This document shows, piece after piece, positions 1 through 10,979 of a stretch of DNA of 64,000 nt. The notes beneath the pieces were generated by a model. It did no database searches. It was not told the origin of the DNA and worked only from the letters and a program-made list of their open reading frames with translations. A program made the position numbers and the translations under genes. Positions within the stretch are counted from its first letter, which is position 1, and every line of letters begins with the position of its first letter. The stretch is from assembly GCA_963989245.1 (NCBI GenBank), contig OZ022341.1:44474181-44538180 (forward strand), written 5' to 3'. Source of the DNA: Nansenia antarctica (Eukaryota > Chordata > Actinopteri > Argentiniformes > Microstomatidae).

Positions 1-508
1 GAAAATAAAGCTATTTCTAAGGAAATATGAAGTGTAAATTGACTTCCAATGTATATGATAGGAAAACACAATACACTCTCAATAAGTAGCATTAACAATG
101 TTATTGAGCAGTACCACCAACTATAAATACTGTATTATGTTGCCATGGGGGGTCAGTGTACTGACACCACACATCCACACACTGTCTGGCATAGAAAAAC
201 CCTCTGAGCACATTTTATGGATTGGAGAAACATTTGACTAGCTCTCAGCGATCGGTTCTGTCAGTATAAAGGATTATATGTTTTATGGGGAACCAGTGTG
301 CGCAGTGGATCTGCCCCTATAAACATGCACTACAATTTAGCCCAAAGGCGTGGACTGAAAAGGTTATCCCATCACTGCCTCTTGAAATGAAAGACTGCAC
401 CAACAAACATAACAGAGCCTTGGTGTACATGCAGACTACACATAGTAGTATCACATATCGGTTCAGACGCACTGTAGCAGCTTCTTCACACAAAAAAGCG
501 TTGCCTGC
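1..508. other. No recognised feature
   Basis: I see no gene, RNA or repeat here. The short open frame near 285-512 has no family resemblance. Confidence 0.5.
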
Positions 509-563
509 TTAAAGGGATAGTTCACATGTATTAAAACATCACAATGACAAACAATCCCTTTAA
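509..563. mobile_element. 55-bp TTAA-bounded mini-MITE
   Basis: The segment starts TTAAAGGGAT and ends ATCCCTTTAA, so its outer 10 bp are a perfect inverted repeat including TTAA on both sides. TTAA is the target duplication of piggyBac and Kolobok elements, and the terminus AAAGGGATAGTTCA recurs at 31770. I infer a minimal non-autonomous derivative with almost no internal sequence. A chance palindrome is the alternative. Confidence 0.5.
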
Positions 564-684
564 AGGGGATCTCAGCCATCTCAGATTCAAACAACTACAA
601 AGTGTTGACCCTGACACTTTTTAGTGCTGAAGGGTGGGGCTGGACAAATAACCACTCTGAAATTCATAGATGGACGCAAGGTGC

Positions 685-688
<4 letters not shown>

Positions 689-772
<84 letters not shown>
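689..772. repeat. (CT)n microsatellite, ~84 bp
   Basis: A nearly pure CT dinucleotide run. The open frames across it are repeat artefacts. Confidence 0.97.
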
Positions 773-775
<3 letters not shown>

Positions 776-1645
776 CACAGACGCAGAGGTTGCATGTAGA
801 GAGAATGCACGCACATATACAGTATATTGATCACAGATTCACTTGCATCTTATTGGTTATCTATATGCTAATGTTGGGCTGCATGTCTCATTTGCTTATT
901 GCACTTGTCTTTGTCTTCTCAATAGAACACTGAAGACCTGTGAGCATCGACTCTGTATCTACATAAGCCTATTCAGATGGATTACACATTCTGCAGCCTA
1001 CACAAAAAGTAGCATTGTGTCATTGTAGCTCTTCATTCAGGAGTCTTTGATAGATTACTCTCAAACTAAAGTCAAGACAAAGAATGTCCATGCCTTATCC
1101 ATTCAGTCCAACAAGTAACCTTGTTGTCCCAGATTATGAACACCTGCCCTGGGACTGCAGGTGGAAATTAGCTGCTAAACTTAATCTGGAATAGTACAAG
1201 CATGTTTTCTTCTTTGTAAATAGTTTCCACCACTGCATAGAGTCTGAAAGAGACAGCCAGCTCAAGGCAGCTCCAGCCCCTCTGCCCTGCGAACTGCAGT
1301 GTAATCACAGCTGGGATATTCACTGACCACATTGATCTCTGCTCTCCGGCTCATGCTCCACTTTTTTCTGTTTCCCCACCTGCACTCCATAAATCTCCAG
1401 CCCCCCAATTGGCATCTGTTTAAATGGCATGGGCGGCTCAACCTCCTGATTTGTGTATTTATAAGAATACCAATCATTTTCATAAAAAGGTTTTATTGAC
1501 AATAGAGGCTGAGGTATTTCAACAAGTCCAGAGGTTCAACGAGGCATCATATGTCAATGACAAGCAGAAATCCGTTTCAGTGTGTTGTAATTATGAGGGG
1601 AAAATCCAATATTGTGTTAGTGGGAAGGGTAATATTAATTATAAA

Positions 1646-1646
<1 letters not shown>
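773..1646. other. No recognised feature
   Basis: AT-rich unique-looking sequence with no gene or repeat that I can support. Confidence 0.5.
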
Positions 1647-1721
<75 letters not shown>

Positions 1722-1798
1722 ATGGAAATCTAGGCTCCAAGATTTACATACATGTTTATGGTCTGTATGTGTGTGCGTGTGTGTGTGTGTGTGTGCGT

Positions 1799-1846
<48 letters not shown>

Positions 1847-1859
1847 GTGTGTGTGTGTG
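1647..1859. repeat. Two (TG)n microsatellites
   Basis: A (TG)n run at 1647-1719 with one TA interruption, and a second run at about 1767-1859 with scattered CG steps, separated by about 48 bp. Confidence 0.95.
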
Positions 1860-2835
1860 GTGTGTCAGTGTCTCAGATCCTGCATGAGAAGACTGTGTAA
1901 AAGGTGTGTAATTGCCGAGTTGTGATGCAGTCGTTCCACACTGCAGGCCCTCTGCTAGCGACGGGAAATACAACTAATTACATCCTCTCTGCTCTGCAGA
2001 CTCTGTATCTCAACTCAGCAAGTCATAGCCCACTCAGTACTCCATTACTGTGCACCAAGCCATTGGAAACTGGATTTATTTTTGTCACTCTCTCAAATTG
2101 CCTTAAACACCTCACTGCCCCAAATATGCAGGAGGCATTGAATTTCTATTTTCCTTCATTACAAAAGTGTCCTGTGACTGTTGTTAGATAATGTTAAGTA
2201 CTTTTACCAAAGCTTTTTTTTTTTTTGCAGATGAGGGCATGGTTCGATTATACAGTATATTGAATTCAACACAAATTGGATAGAGATATTAAAGAACTTA
2301 TTTCACAAATATCATCCAAGTGTTAGTATTAAACCATGAATAACATCATAAGACTAATCTAATCGTACATGTCAGAAACAAGCAGTCTATAATTCAAGAA
2401 GCCTGGAGTTGTATGGAGGTAAAGGTCAGGTGTAATAAGCCCGCAGCCTGCAGGCTTACACCACTGTAGCCTGCTGGTACAACCTAGAGCTAGCACATTC
2501 AGTTGTCAGGTGACTTGTATTCTGCAAGCCCACATGCTCAACGCGAAATCATAATTGGACAAACAAGAGAACAACTCACGTTGCTTGTTAACACCAATAC
2601 AACTACTGGGTCTGAGTGTTCTGTATGTCCTGAGGGCATTATACAGTATGTTGAGATTTGGACATAAGTCCCATGTTGAGATGTAGATATAGTTGTGTAC
2701 ACAATACAAACAACACTATATGTAGTGGAGGGCAGTTCTGTTGACACATTGAAATGCATTGGAGTTAATAAAACAGTAGATAATATGCATATATACAAAT
2801 GGAAAATAAATAAAGGGATAATGAACAAGCACATT
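1860..2835. other. No recognised feature
   Basis: Only a short poly-T run near 2213 followed by GCAG. No gene supported. Confidence 0.5.
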
Positions 2836-2908
2836 TGCACGCACATGTGCACACACACACATGCACACACGCACACACACACACACACCCCCACACACAC
2901 ACACACCC
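2836..2908. repeat. Imperfect (CA)n microsatellite
   Basis: CA dinucleotides with ATG, CG and CCC interruptions. Confidence 0.9.
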
Positions 2909-3515
2909 ATGTATCCTGGTTGCCTCTCCTTTTTTTCCCTCTCACTCAGCTGGACTCCCCTGGAAAGTGGAGGTCAGAGGAGGGAGTGTGGGCTAGACCC
3001 GTATGCTTGGGAGAAGGTATGGCGATACAGTACAGGTCCTGACCTTTCAGAATCTCATCTGGCCTCTTATTTCTCTCATCTCTACTCCATCCCCTCTGTG
3101 GCCCATCCACACATAATCTCTATGTACTGTATCTCTGTTACTGGAGCAGGTTTAATTATGTTTCCACTTCAGAAAAGGCTGGACAAGACTATTCCTGTTG
3201 TTTGGATGGTTTCACATTTAAAGAAGATAAGATGTTCTTCTAGTTTTAACTCATTTGCTCATTGTTATTTTGTCAATATGCTGTTTGCTCTAGGAAATAC
3301 AAACCTGCCTCCCCAGCTACTTCTCTCTCCTCTTTATATCGCCACTTTTACCCTCTCTCTCCCGCTCTCTCCCCCCCTCTCTCCATCTTCAGGCAGCCAT
3401 GCCATGCCTCATCTTCATTTGAATCTCCTTTACTGCAAATAAATCACATTCATAGAACACCTGAGCAAATGGTGGTATTGGGTCCCAGGTGGACAAATTC
3501 AAATAACATTCAAAT

Positions 3516-3517
<2 letters not shown>
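2909..3517. other. No recognised feature
   Basis: Contains a pyrimidine-rich stretch near 3325-3390. No gene supported. Confidence 0.5.
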
Positions 3518-3562
<45 letters not shown>

Positions 3563-3740
3563 CGTGCACACACAGAGCTCAAGCAATCCCAATGATCATG
3601 GGTCACACATACAAATCACACACACACACACCCCTCCCTTTCTTTCTTTTCTTCTTCTCTATTTACTCTACCACTCTTTGTCTCTCTCTTTCTCTCTCTC
3701 TCTCTCTCCCTCCCTCTCCCTCCCTCTCCCTCTCCCTCCC
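3518..3740. repeat. (AC)n run and CT-rich tract
   Basis: Pure (AC)n at 3518-3561, a short (CA)n near 3617-3631, and a CT/CCCT tract at about 3678-3740. Confidence 0.93.
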
Positions 3741-4122
3741 TGCAATTCTGGGGTCAGTGATTGCTCAGAACATTCCCAGCTTGAATTGCTGGGAGGCAGA
3801 GGATTTGCATCAGTATTTTTCTCAAATGTATTTTTTCGTATCAGAGATCATTGTCTGTGCATGGGAGTGGGTAGGAGCGTAGGCATGATTGATACATTAT
3901 AAAGACACTCATCACTCTTCCTGCTGCTCTTTTTTTAATTTGAGAGTTGGCTATATAGTACCTGGGGAGGGAGGGCTCAAGGGAACGCAACATTATTGGA
4001 ATTAAAATGCCATCCCTCGGACCATGGGGGACGTGCCTTTTGCTCCACCGCCCACGCTCCTGGAATGCCCTTCCTGACCATCTCTTCATTTCGGTTTGGC
4101 AATTTGATGACATTTGAATTTA
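3741..4122. other. No recognised feature
   Basis: No gene or repeat supported. Confidence 0.45.
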
Positions 4123-4153
4123 ACACACGGACACACACACACAGATACACACA

Positions 4154-4208
<55 letters not shown>
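4123..4208. repeat. (CA)n microsatellite
   Basis: CA run interrupted by a short CT block near 4153-4162. Confidence 0.95.
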
Positions 4209-4211
<3 letters not shown>

Positions 4212-4792
4212 AACCCCTTCAATATCTCATGTCAATACAGAACCTTAAAACACTGAAAATGAGCTGGGGATGGGACCAAATAATTGCTTAATCGATTAAT
4301 CGTTCCAGAGGGTCAAAGTTACATTTGGACAAATTGTCGGACAGAACTAATCTCGGTTCTGTATCACTATTAGTTGTTGTTTTTGCATTAATCATGCACA
4401 GAAAAACAATATACACAAGCATAATATTAATGTATTCACATTTGTTTTCGAAAGAAAATTCTGATCATTACATCAGATCCCAATGAGGACCAAAGAACGT
4501 GTCACATTTGGCCGTTTTGATTTCGGGTAGGCTATGGATAGACTATTGGTAAACATTGTAATTGGAAATGGCTGGACAGCTATGCAAAATGCGCGCATCG
4601 CTCTTGTTGGAATATTACAACAATATTAGATATGGTGAAGTCATGTGTTCTCATATGTTCTCATGTATGATGTCACCAAGGTGCGACTAATCTATAAATA
4701 AGCATGTGCAAATAAAAAAAGCCTCTTTCCGGTGTTAGCTAAACTGAAGTGAGCAGTGTGTGTGTTTTTTTCCTCCGTGAAATGGTTGCCGG

Positions 4793-4892
4793 TGTAGGTA
4801 CAGGATTTTCCGACCCTGGAGGTTTTTCCTACCCTACCAGATCCGGTCATAGGTTCTGCCCTTTCCGGCCATAGGTAGCGCTATGATTCGCT
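4793..4892 (+). repeat. Left terminal inverted repeat of Ginger element
   Basis: Matches the reverse complement of 14941-15040 over 100 bp with few mismatches. The inner edge is at the ATGATTCGCT motif. The CCGG target duplication lies directly outside. Confidence 0.9.
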
Positions 4893-4958
4893 GACGACGA
4901 TGACTTACGATCACATGATGACCGCCATTTTTACCCATCAGTAATTTTGGCTGTTTAT

Positions 4959-4959
<1 letters not shown>

Positions 4960-4999
<40 letters not shown>

Positions 5000-5028
5000 G
5001 ACAGAGAGAGAGACAGAGAGAGAGACAG

Positions 5029-5077
<49 letters not shown>

Positions 5078-5165
5078 GAGACAGAGAGAGAGACAGAGAG
5101 CGACGTGAGAGTGATTAGGTGTGAGAGAGAGAGATAGGTGAGAGAGAGAGACAGGTGAGAGAGTT

Positions 5166-5215
<50 letters not shown>

Positions 5216-5265
5216 GTGAGAGAGTTTAGGTGAGAGAGAGAGACAGGTGACAGAGATGGAGTTTC
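4960..5265. repeat. Compound (GA)n array inside the left Ginger end
   Basis: About 300 bp of GA repeats broken by GACAGA units, then by units of GAGA with TAGGTGAGAGAGTTTAGG. The longer units repeat two to three times between about 5130 and 5250, so the array grades from microsatellite into a minisatellite. Confidence 0.93.
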
Positions 5266-5468
5266 ATACAGCACTCAAGTTTTACTTGATGCATCATATG
5301 TATCCTCCTGGCATGCCCAACCTTAAATCAAGGATTCTAAAGGCGTCCAAGAATCACTTGATGAAAGGTTAAGTCAGTGTGAATAACTATGTTATATCCA
5401 CTCTTGAAGCCACTGCTTGAAATGGCGAAAATGCATATAGTCAGTTTCACTATGTTTCAATTTAAACT
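5266..5468. other. Spacer between GA array and internal inverted repeat
   Basis: No gene or repeat supported. Confidence 0.4.
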
Positions 5469-5657
5469 TTCGTGGGATTTTTTTGGGGATTTGCTAATCT
5501 ATACATTTTTGGAAAGGGCATTGTATGAGGAATCAGAAAATATATGTTTCCATTTGCACAGAATGTCTGAAAGGCGGCCATCTTGGCATTTACAAAATGG
5601 CCGCCATAATACACACGTTTTGTAATATCTTGGCTTCTAAATAAGCTAGAACATTGA
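5469..5657 (+). repeat. Left arm of internal inverted repeat (~189 bp)
   Basis: Nearly identical to the reverse complement of 7949-8137, including GGGGATTTGCTAATCTATAC and the palindromic GGCGGCCATC...GGCCGCC section. It brackets the - strand pseudogene. It could be the end of a nested element or a subterminal repeat of the Ginger element. Confidence 0.85.
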
Positions 5658-5821
5658 TTTTAACTGCTAAACCTACATTTTCAGGGTCAAGGAATCCAAT
5701 GGTTGTAGTTACAAAGCTATAAAGTTATATCATCCCATAAAAATGTGTAACTTATACTTTAAGAAATTGTAGTTTTTCTATTACTTCCATACGTGAGTCC
5801 ACAGACCAGAGTATGATCATG

Positions 5822-5885
5822 ACAACCTTTAAAAATTTAAACTTTTGTTGGCTTTTTGGGGGGATTTGCTAATCTATACATGTGT
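5822..5885 (+). repeat. Partial third copy of the internal repeat start
   Basis: The segment TTTAAACTTTTGTTGGC...GGGGATTTGCTAATCTATAC resembles 5460-5505 in direct orientation, then diverges. It suggests a tandem duplication of the repeat's outer end. Confidence 0.6.
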
Positions 5886-6169
5886 GGATGTTATGGCAAC
5901 AGCCAGCAACCAGTAAGGCAATACAGAGGCAGGTCAATCTTTAGCCTAATGGCATATTTAATGATAAAAATAGGGAATTAAACAAAATAAATGAATGGGA
6001 GGAATGTGGGGAGTGTATGGTGTGCTGGTTGTTCTGTTTGTGGGATGTGTATTTACTCTATGTGTAATGACAGGCGGGTTGTGTCTCTTGACTATGTATA
6101 AGCGTTTATGCTATGTGTGATGTGATAAGTGAATGGCGAGTCCAATGCGTGCCAATGTGAGCTGGGCTG

Positions 6170-7944
6170 TTAGATTAGTTCATCATCATCACTTTCGTGC
6201 GTCACGGCTTGGGAATCGTCATCGTTCTGGCACTGGCTGCTGCACTGATACATGTCGGTACAGGCTAAGTTCTTAGCTCTGCATGAACATCTGCCAGAAG
6301 AACAGTCAGTTTTGCATTTGCATTGTACCATCTCAATGATGGACTTTGGGGCTGGGAGGACGTCTGTGGTTGTTGGTTTAAGCATGCCATCCTCATGTTT
6401 GGAGTACCCATTTTGCAGGGGATCCAATTGTGGATCCTGCAGAGCAATGGCTGCCTGTGCCCATACTCTTGTTTGCACATGGACCCTCAATATGTGCTGC
6501 TTCAGAGCTCCAAGTGTTGGAGGGAGCTTGTCACTCTCTGCCCTATGGTTGCAGAAGAGGTGCCATTGCAGTTGAGGGATTGTGCTTATGCTGATGCCCT
6601 TGGGTGAGTAAGCTGCACACACAAAGGAAGCCAGTGTTGACAGCATTCCCTCTGTCACTTCTGCTTCACCCAAAAGCATCTGCAGAGCATCGATGACATT
6701 TTCATCTGCTTTGAGGTAGATCTGCAGCCACGTTGCCTTGCCTATACGGGAGAACCTCCCTGTGTTGTCGGCCCCAGTGAACGCATGGAATGCTGGCAAA
6801 GCCTTTACTCTCTCTGTACCTAGAGCCTGCCACAGTGGTTTAATCTGCACAACACCAGATGCCATATAAATGGACGTGTTCGTCAGCAAGAGATGATAGT
6901 TTGCTATGACTAGCACTAGAACGTCTGTGTCTGAGGAGATGAACACCAACTGTGCATAAGATTGGTTTCGCTGTGATGCTAGCACAGCCTGGTGGATCAG
7001 CAGTGTGTCTGCTTCTTCGTGGTTGTCCTCAAAGACCAGGTCTTTGACCAATAAATACCAATAAAGACCATTCATTCATTCATTCATTGTTGCTCCTAGT
7101 GTGCCCAGAAGCAGACGTGATGATCAGCTTGGAGGATCCCCTGTTGTACTCTAGAGTTTTGGCAGCAAGATAGTCAGTCAGATCAGCCTTCGCTTTGTCA
7201 TGTGAGAGGAACCTGCTCATTGGGACGTGTTTGATGTTGGTGTCATCTCGGACTTGATATTGGATAGAAGCTTTTCCTTGTCTTCGTTTGTCTCTGGTTG
7301 CACTCTTCAGAGAATCTGCCCTGTATGTGTCGAACACAAGGATGATTTCATCATAATCTCGTGTTAGTGACATCAGTCTGTCATTGAAGCAGCCACTCAG
7401 ATCCTTGACTGTCACTACAGTGGCTGGTTTTTTGCTCAGCTTCTGCACAAGCACCATGCCATCCACCAGTACTATCTTCCGACTTGGCTGATCAGTAGAT
7501 TTGGGGTCTGTGAATCCTGTATCCATTGCATCTTGGTGGGTAGCACTTCCAGTTTGAGGCGGCTGATGGTCTTCATTAGAGTATGTCTTCTCTTGTCAGC
7601 TTGTCGAGAAGATGGATTAACTTGGACTTGTCATGGCATGGCAGGATTGTTCCATCAGGAGCGAACAGTGCCCTTGGTGTCAGAGTGAATTCATAGTTTC
7701 CTATGGCCTCTTTCAGGTTGATGTCTCGGTTTGACCTGGCAAGTACCATCAGCCTCGCAAACAGGTCCTTGGTCTCCTTCAGATCCACAGTATTGTCTCT
7801 GAGTTTCACTGTAATCTTCTTGTTCCCAGACAGGAACATCTTGTTGTTCACTTTCTTCACAGGGACCCAGAGGCTGACATCTCCATTGATCCGCTCTGAC
7901 ACGTAGTCTTCATACAACTTCTGGCCAGTGACATCAGCATTCAA
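6170..7944 (-). pseudogene. PIN/FEN-like nuclease with CXC motif, broken transposon gene
   Basis: Three open pieces on the - strand (7944-7576, 7526-7080, 7075-6170) form one gene broken by two frameshifts. The first piece lacks an ATG and opens right at the internal inverted repeat, so the N-terminus is missing or in another exon. Visible motifs in order: VDGMVL, LVFDTYRADS, EEADTLLIH, SSDTDVLVL and FHAFTGADNTGRF followed by GKATW. This spacing of acidic residues and the late glycine-rich motif resembles PIN/XPG-FEN nucleases (inference). The C-terminus has CKCKTDCSSGRCSC followed by C-x5-C-x3-C-x-N, resembling a tesmin/TSO1 CXC zinc-binding motif. I recall similar uncharacterised proteins linked to transposons in fish and invertebrates, but I cannot name the gene. 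It lies head-to-head with the integrase gene, about 310 bp apart. Confidence 0.6.
7050..7089 (-). mobile_element. Very short LINE tail inside the nuclease-like gene
   Basis: On the - strand the sequence is (AATG)n followed by GGTCTTTATTGG, very like the 3' end of the LINE at 58427-59340, which ends ACAATAAAGTCC(ATTC)n. It lies exactly where the second frame break of the - strand gene occurs, so it probably caused it. At about 40 bp it is an extremely 5'-truncated insertion or a tail-only relic. Confidence 0.5.
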
Positions 7945-7948
7945 GATC

Positions 7949-8137
7949 TCAATGTTCTAGCTTATTTAGAAGCCAAGATATTACAAAACGTGTGTATTAT
8001 GGCGGCCATTTTGTAAATGCCAAGATGGCCGCCTTTCAGACATCTGTGCAAATGGAAACATATATGTTCTGATTCCTCATACAATGCCCTTTCCAAAAAT
8101 GTATAGATTAGCAAATCCCCCAAAAATGTCACACGAA
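7949..8137 (-). repeat. Right arm of internal inverted repeat (~189 bp)
   Basis: Reverse complement of 5469-5657 with few differences. It occupies most of the gap between the divergent - strand gene and the + strand integrase gene, so it may hold promoter sequence or intron for either. On the - strand a CTAG acceptor-like sequence precedes the open frame. Confidence 0.85.
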
Positions 8138-8257
8138 ATTATATAACAAACCTGACTAATAGGCCTATATCAAAATTGAGTGTCTCATTAAGCATCTGCT
8201 AACTATTGTGTGCATAAAACCTGTTTCCAGTGGCTTTATATTTGCACTTCTAAATGA

Positions 8258-10979
8258 ATGCTGTATTTTCCTGCTGCATCAGGTGAGGAGTTGTACTACA
8301 AGGACAAGTACAAGGACAAACTTCGCTTGGTGGTGTGCAACAAAGATGGAGTTCGTGATGTCCTGATGGTAACTTTCTTATCTGACTTGAGTTCTTGTCC
8401 ACCATCTTTCCCAATTATGACAAGATTATCATTGTTGAAGACCTCAAAACCTACTTATTCAATCTCGCCTTTTAAATGTCTGTCTTTATTGTTGTTTCAT
8501 CTGTACTATTGTTGTTTTATCTTCTTTGCTCTCTGTGAAGCACATTGTATCACATTTTTGTGAGAAATGGGCTATACAAATGAAGTTTGATTTGATCTGA
8601 AGGAGTGCCACGACAACCATGGGACTGGGGGTCATCCAGGGAGACGCCGAACGCTGGAGAAGGTGACGGCGTCCTACCACTGGTCCACCTTGCGGGAGGA
8701 TGTCACAAAATGGGTGAGTTTTTGATGTTATTAGTGCATGGTGTGTGTGAACATTGTAATTTATACACTGCCCATTAGCAATGATCTTTTACTCAAAGAT
8801 CTCCAACTCTTGTGTAATTCTCATACTGACCACAATCTGATTCTGCACTGGAACACCCAGACCATCATACAGGCCGCGGCCCCTCAACCACAGCGGTTCT
8901 GCACCTAAGGCACTAAGCCCAGCAGCTGACCACCACCAACATGACGCCTCAACCACATCAAGAATTCTCTGACTCTAGATAATTTCCTCTGAAATGTCAC
9001 TGTTTTAAAGGTTGATGAGTGCCCCCGCTGTCAACATCATGAGAAAATAAAGACAGCATGTACTCCATCCCAGTCTGTACTCCATCCCATCCAAGTGAAA
9101 GAGGCATGGAGTGTCCTGGGGATTGATCTCATTGGTCCACTTCCCACCACTGCAAAGGGCAAAAGGTAGCTACTGAATGTTGGGCAGAAGTATGTGTAAC
9201 CCCTTTTGGTTAAAGCTAGTGAGATAAGCTGACATCATGTATTGGATAAGTCAATAAAAGTTATGAAGCAAGTTTTTGGTGGACCCCATGAGGAATAGCT
9301 GCTGCAATGCTGTAGCTAATGGAGAACAATCTGCATTTTTCATTGCAGTTACATTCTGACTGCAACCGACCTCTTCACCAAGTGGGTTGTGGCAAAAACC
9401 CTCTACACCGAAACAGCCAATGAGGTGTCCAGGAAGATAGTCAACATTCTTCTTGACTTTGGACTGGTAGAGAGGATCATTACCGACCAAGGACGGGAAT
9501 TTGTGAATGAGGTATAGTTATGTATATAAGACACAGTGTATGTGATGTGTGACATTTGATAATTGTAATTTAATCTAATTTAATTGCATACACTAATGCA
9601 TCTGCAGGTCAACCGTGGTGTTTTTGAGGCTCTTGGTGTCAAACACTGCATCACGTCAGACTCCAACCCCCAGGCCAAGGCCACAAACCGCAACGTGAAG
9701 ACTGCGCTTGCCAAGTACTGTGGGGAGGGACAGAACGACTGGGATACCCATTTGAGGGGCGTCGTAATGAGCATCAACACCTCTAAGCAGGTAGCCTACT
9801 ATTGTGTAACAACTGCATATGTAAACAATTCAAACAAACATAGAAAGAAACAAAAAACAATTCAAACAATATAGAAAGATGGTGAAATGCTATTGATTGT
9901 ACTTTTGTTTTGTTTTACAGCGATCAACCAAGTACACCCCGTACTTGGCACTGTTCGGACGGCACCCTCGCAGCCCAGGTGTCATCAACACAACACAGAC
10001 TGAGGAGGGTGACGACTCAGCTGTGGTTGTGGTTGATTTGCCAGAGGAGGATGTGCAGGCGAAGACTGTCGAAGTTACAGATCTACATGCAAAGGTGATG
10101 TAGAAATGGCAATTTATGCATAATAATATCTAATAATAACAAATATGCATACAATGGCAATATAATATGCTATAAAATATGAATATGTTTTAAGGGACAA
10201 TTAATTAAATTATTTTAAAAATTCAGATTTACCAGAACATCCAAATTGCCCAGGCAAGGCAAAAAAAGGCCTCAGAGGCCCGGAACAAAAAGGGGGTCAA
10301 ATCCTTTGACTTGAAAGTTGGGGATGAGGTCCTACGGGCAAACAAGCGGAAGAGGGAACAGGAGGTGAGCATGATGCTGAATGGTAAATAATAGTGGTTT
10401 TTGTTAGTTCAATAGTTGTGATTGCACCATGCATTTTATTCCTTCAGTGTGAGCGGTCTGACAGTGTGGTGGGCAGCAATGCCATAAGAAATGACCACAG
10501 CTAACAATGCGAGAGGAAGACGCCAAGAAAAAGAGGACAGAAGACGACAACTTGGGTATGTTTCTCTTCACCAGTACTGTATATTACTAGAACCTTATAT
10601 GAAAACGGTGCCACTACACCACTGGCTGTAGAACTGTTTCTATGGACCACAGTCCACTGTGAGGACTTTAAACAGTTTTTGTCTTGTAGACCGTGGCAAG
10701 TCCACCCTCCTGGGAGCGGAGTGGATGAAGAAGAACGCCCACCGGCTGGAAGGGAAGGTCCAGGAGCCTGCTTTTCTTCAATTGGACAAAATACAGAGAG
10801 AGGAAATAGAGGCTAAATTGAAACTGACTGAAGACGAAGAAGAACGTCAAGAATTGCTGGACATTTCTTTGTTTGAATTTGAACTTTCAATTGATTATGA
10901 TTTATTTCTGTTAGAGGTCAAGGACAATCTTGGCATCCCTGTGTGCGCAAGTTTCAAGGCTCCCAGTTCGGAAGAGTGA
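8258..10979 (+). pseudogene. Ginger integrase/transposase, multi-exon, catalytic Glu missing
   Basis: Exons as read: 8258-8368, 8603-8713, 9011-9165, 9349-9511, 9608-9790, 9921-10094 and 10227-10364, all with GT..AG introns. Joined, they stay in frame for 345 codons. An eighth piece from 10448 stops at 10502-10504, and a later open piece (10690-10979, 96 codons) follows another AG. Domains: HHCC zinc finger (ECHDN...GGHPGRR across exon 2, DECPRC in exon 3), a DDE integrase core with the first Asp in GIDLIGPLP and the second in ITDQGREF, and the start of a GPY/F-like module at KVGDEVL. In exon 5 the sequence NPQAKATNRNVK lacks the usual NG-x-DE stretch, so the catalytic Glu seems lost by an in-frame deletion. 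The DDE and zinc-finger layout matches Ginger and Gypsy integrases. The ATG at 8258 reads straight into exon 1, but a splice acceptor at 8281-8282 would allow an upstream exon. Confidence 0.75.
8390..8598 (+). mobile_element. L2-like LINE 3' fragment in the first integrase intron
   Basis: Contains a C-terminal-like segment (about 8435-8475) and the tail GCTATACAAATGAAGTTTGAT just before the exon 2 acceptor. A related tail occurs at 58168-58238. It sits wholly within the intron, so splicing may be unaffected. Confidence 0.6.

Noticed and set aside
602..933. Open frames of Leu-Ser or Arg-Glu repeats
   Set aside because: They are translations of the (CT)n microsatellite in several frames, not genes. 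The same applies at 4834-5274, 42645-43014, 48096-48542 and 52246-52600.
1424..1973. Cys-Val and Thr-His repeat frames
   Set aside because: Products of (GT)n/(CA)n arrays. The same applies to frames at 2538-3042, 3262-3882, 14658-14952, 15445-16046, 35166-35563 and 36671-37065.
3300..3440. Host exon in the 193-codon frame
   Set aside because: The frame runs through microsatellite and pyrimidine-rich DNA with no domain-like segment.
6252..6607. + strand frames of ~100 codons
   Set aside because: Antisense shadows of the cysteine-rich end of the - strand pseudogene.
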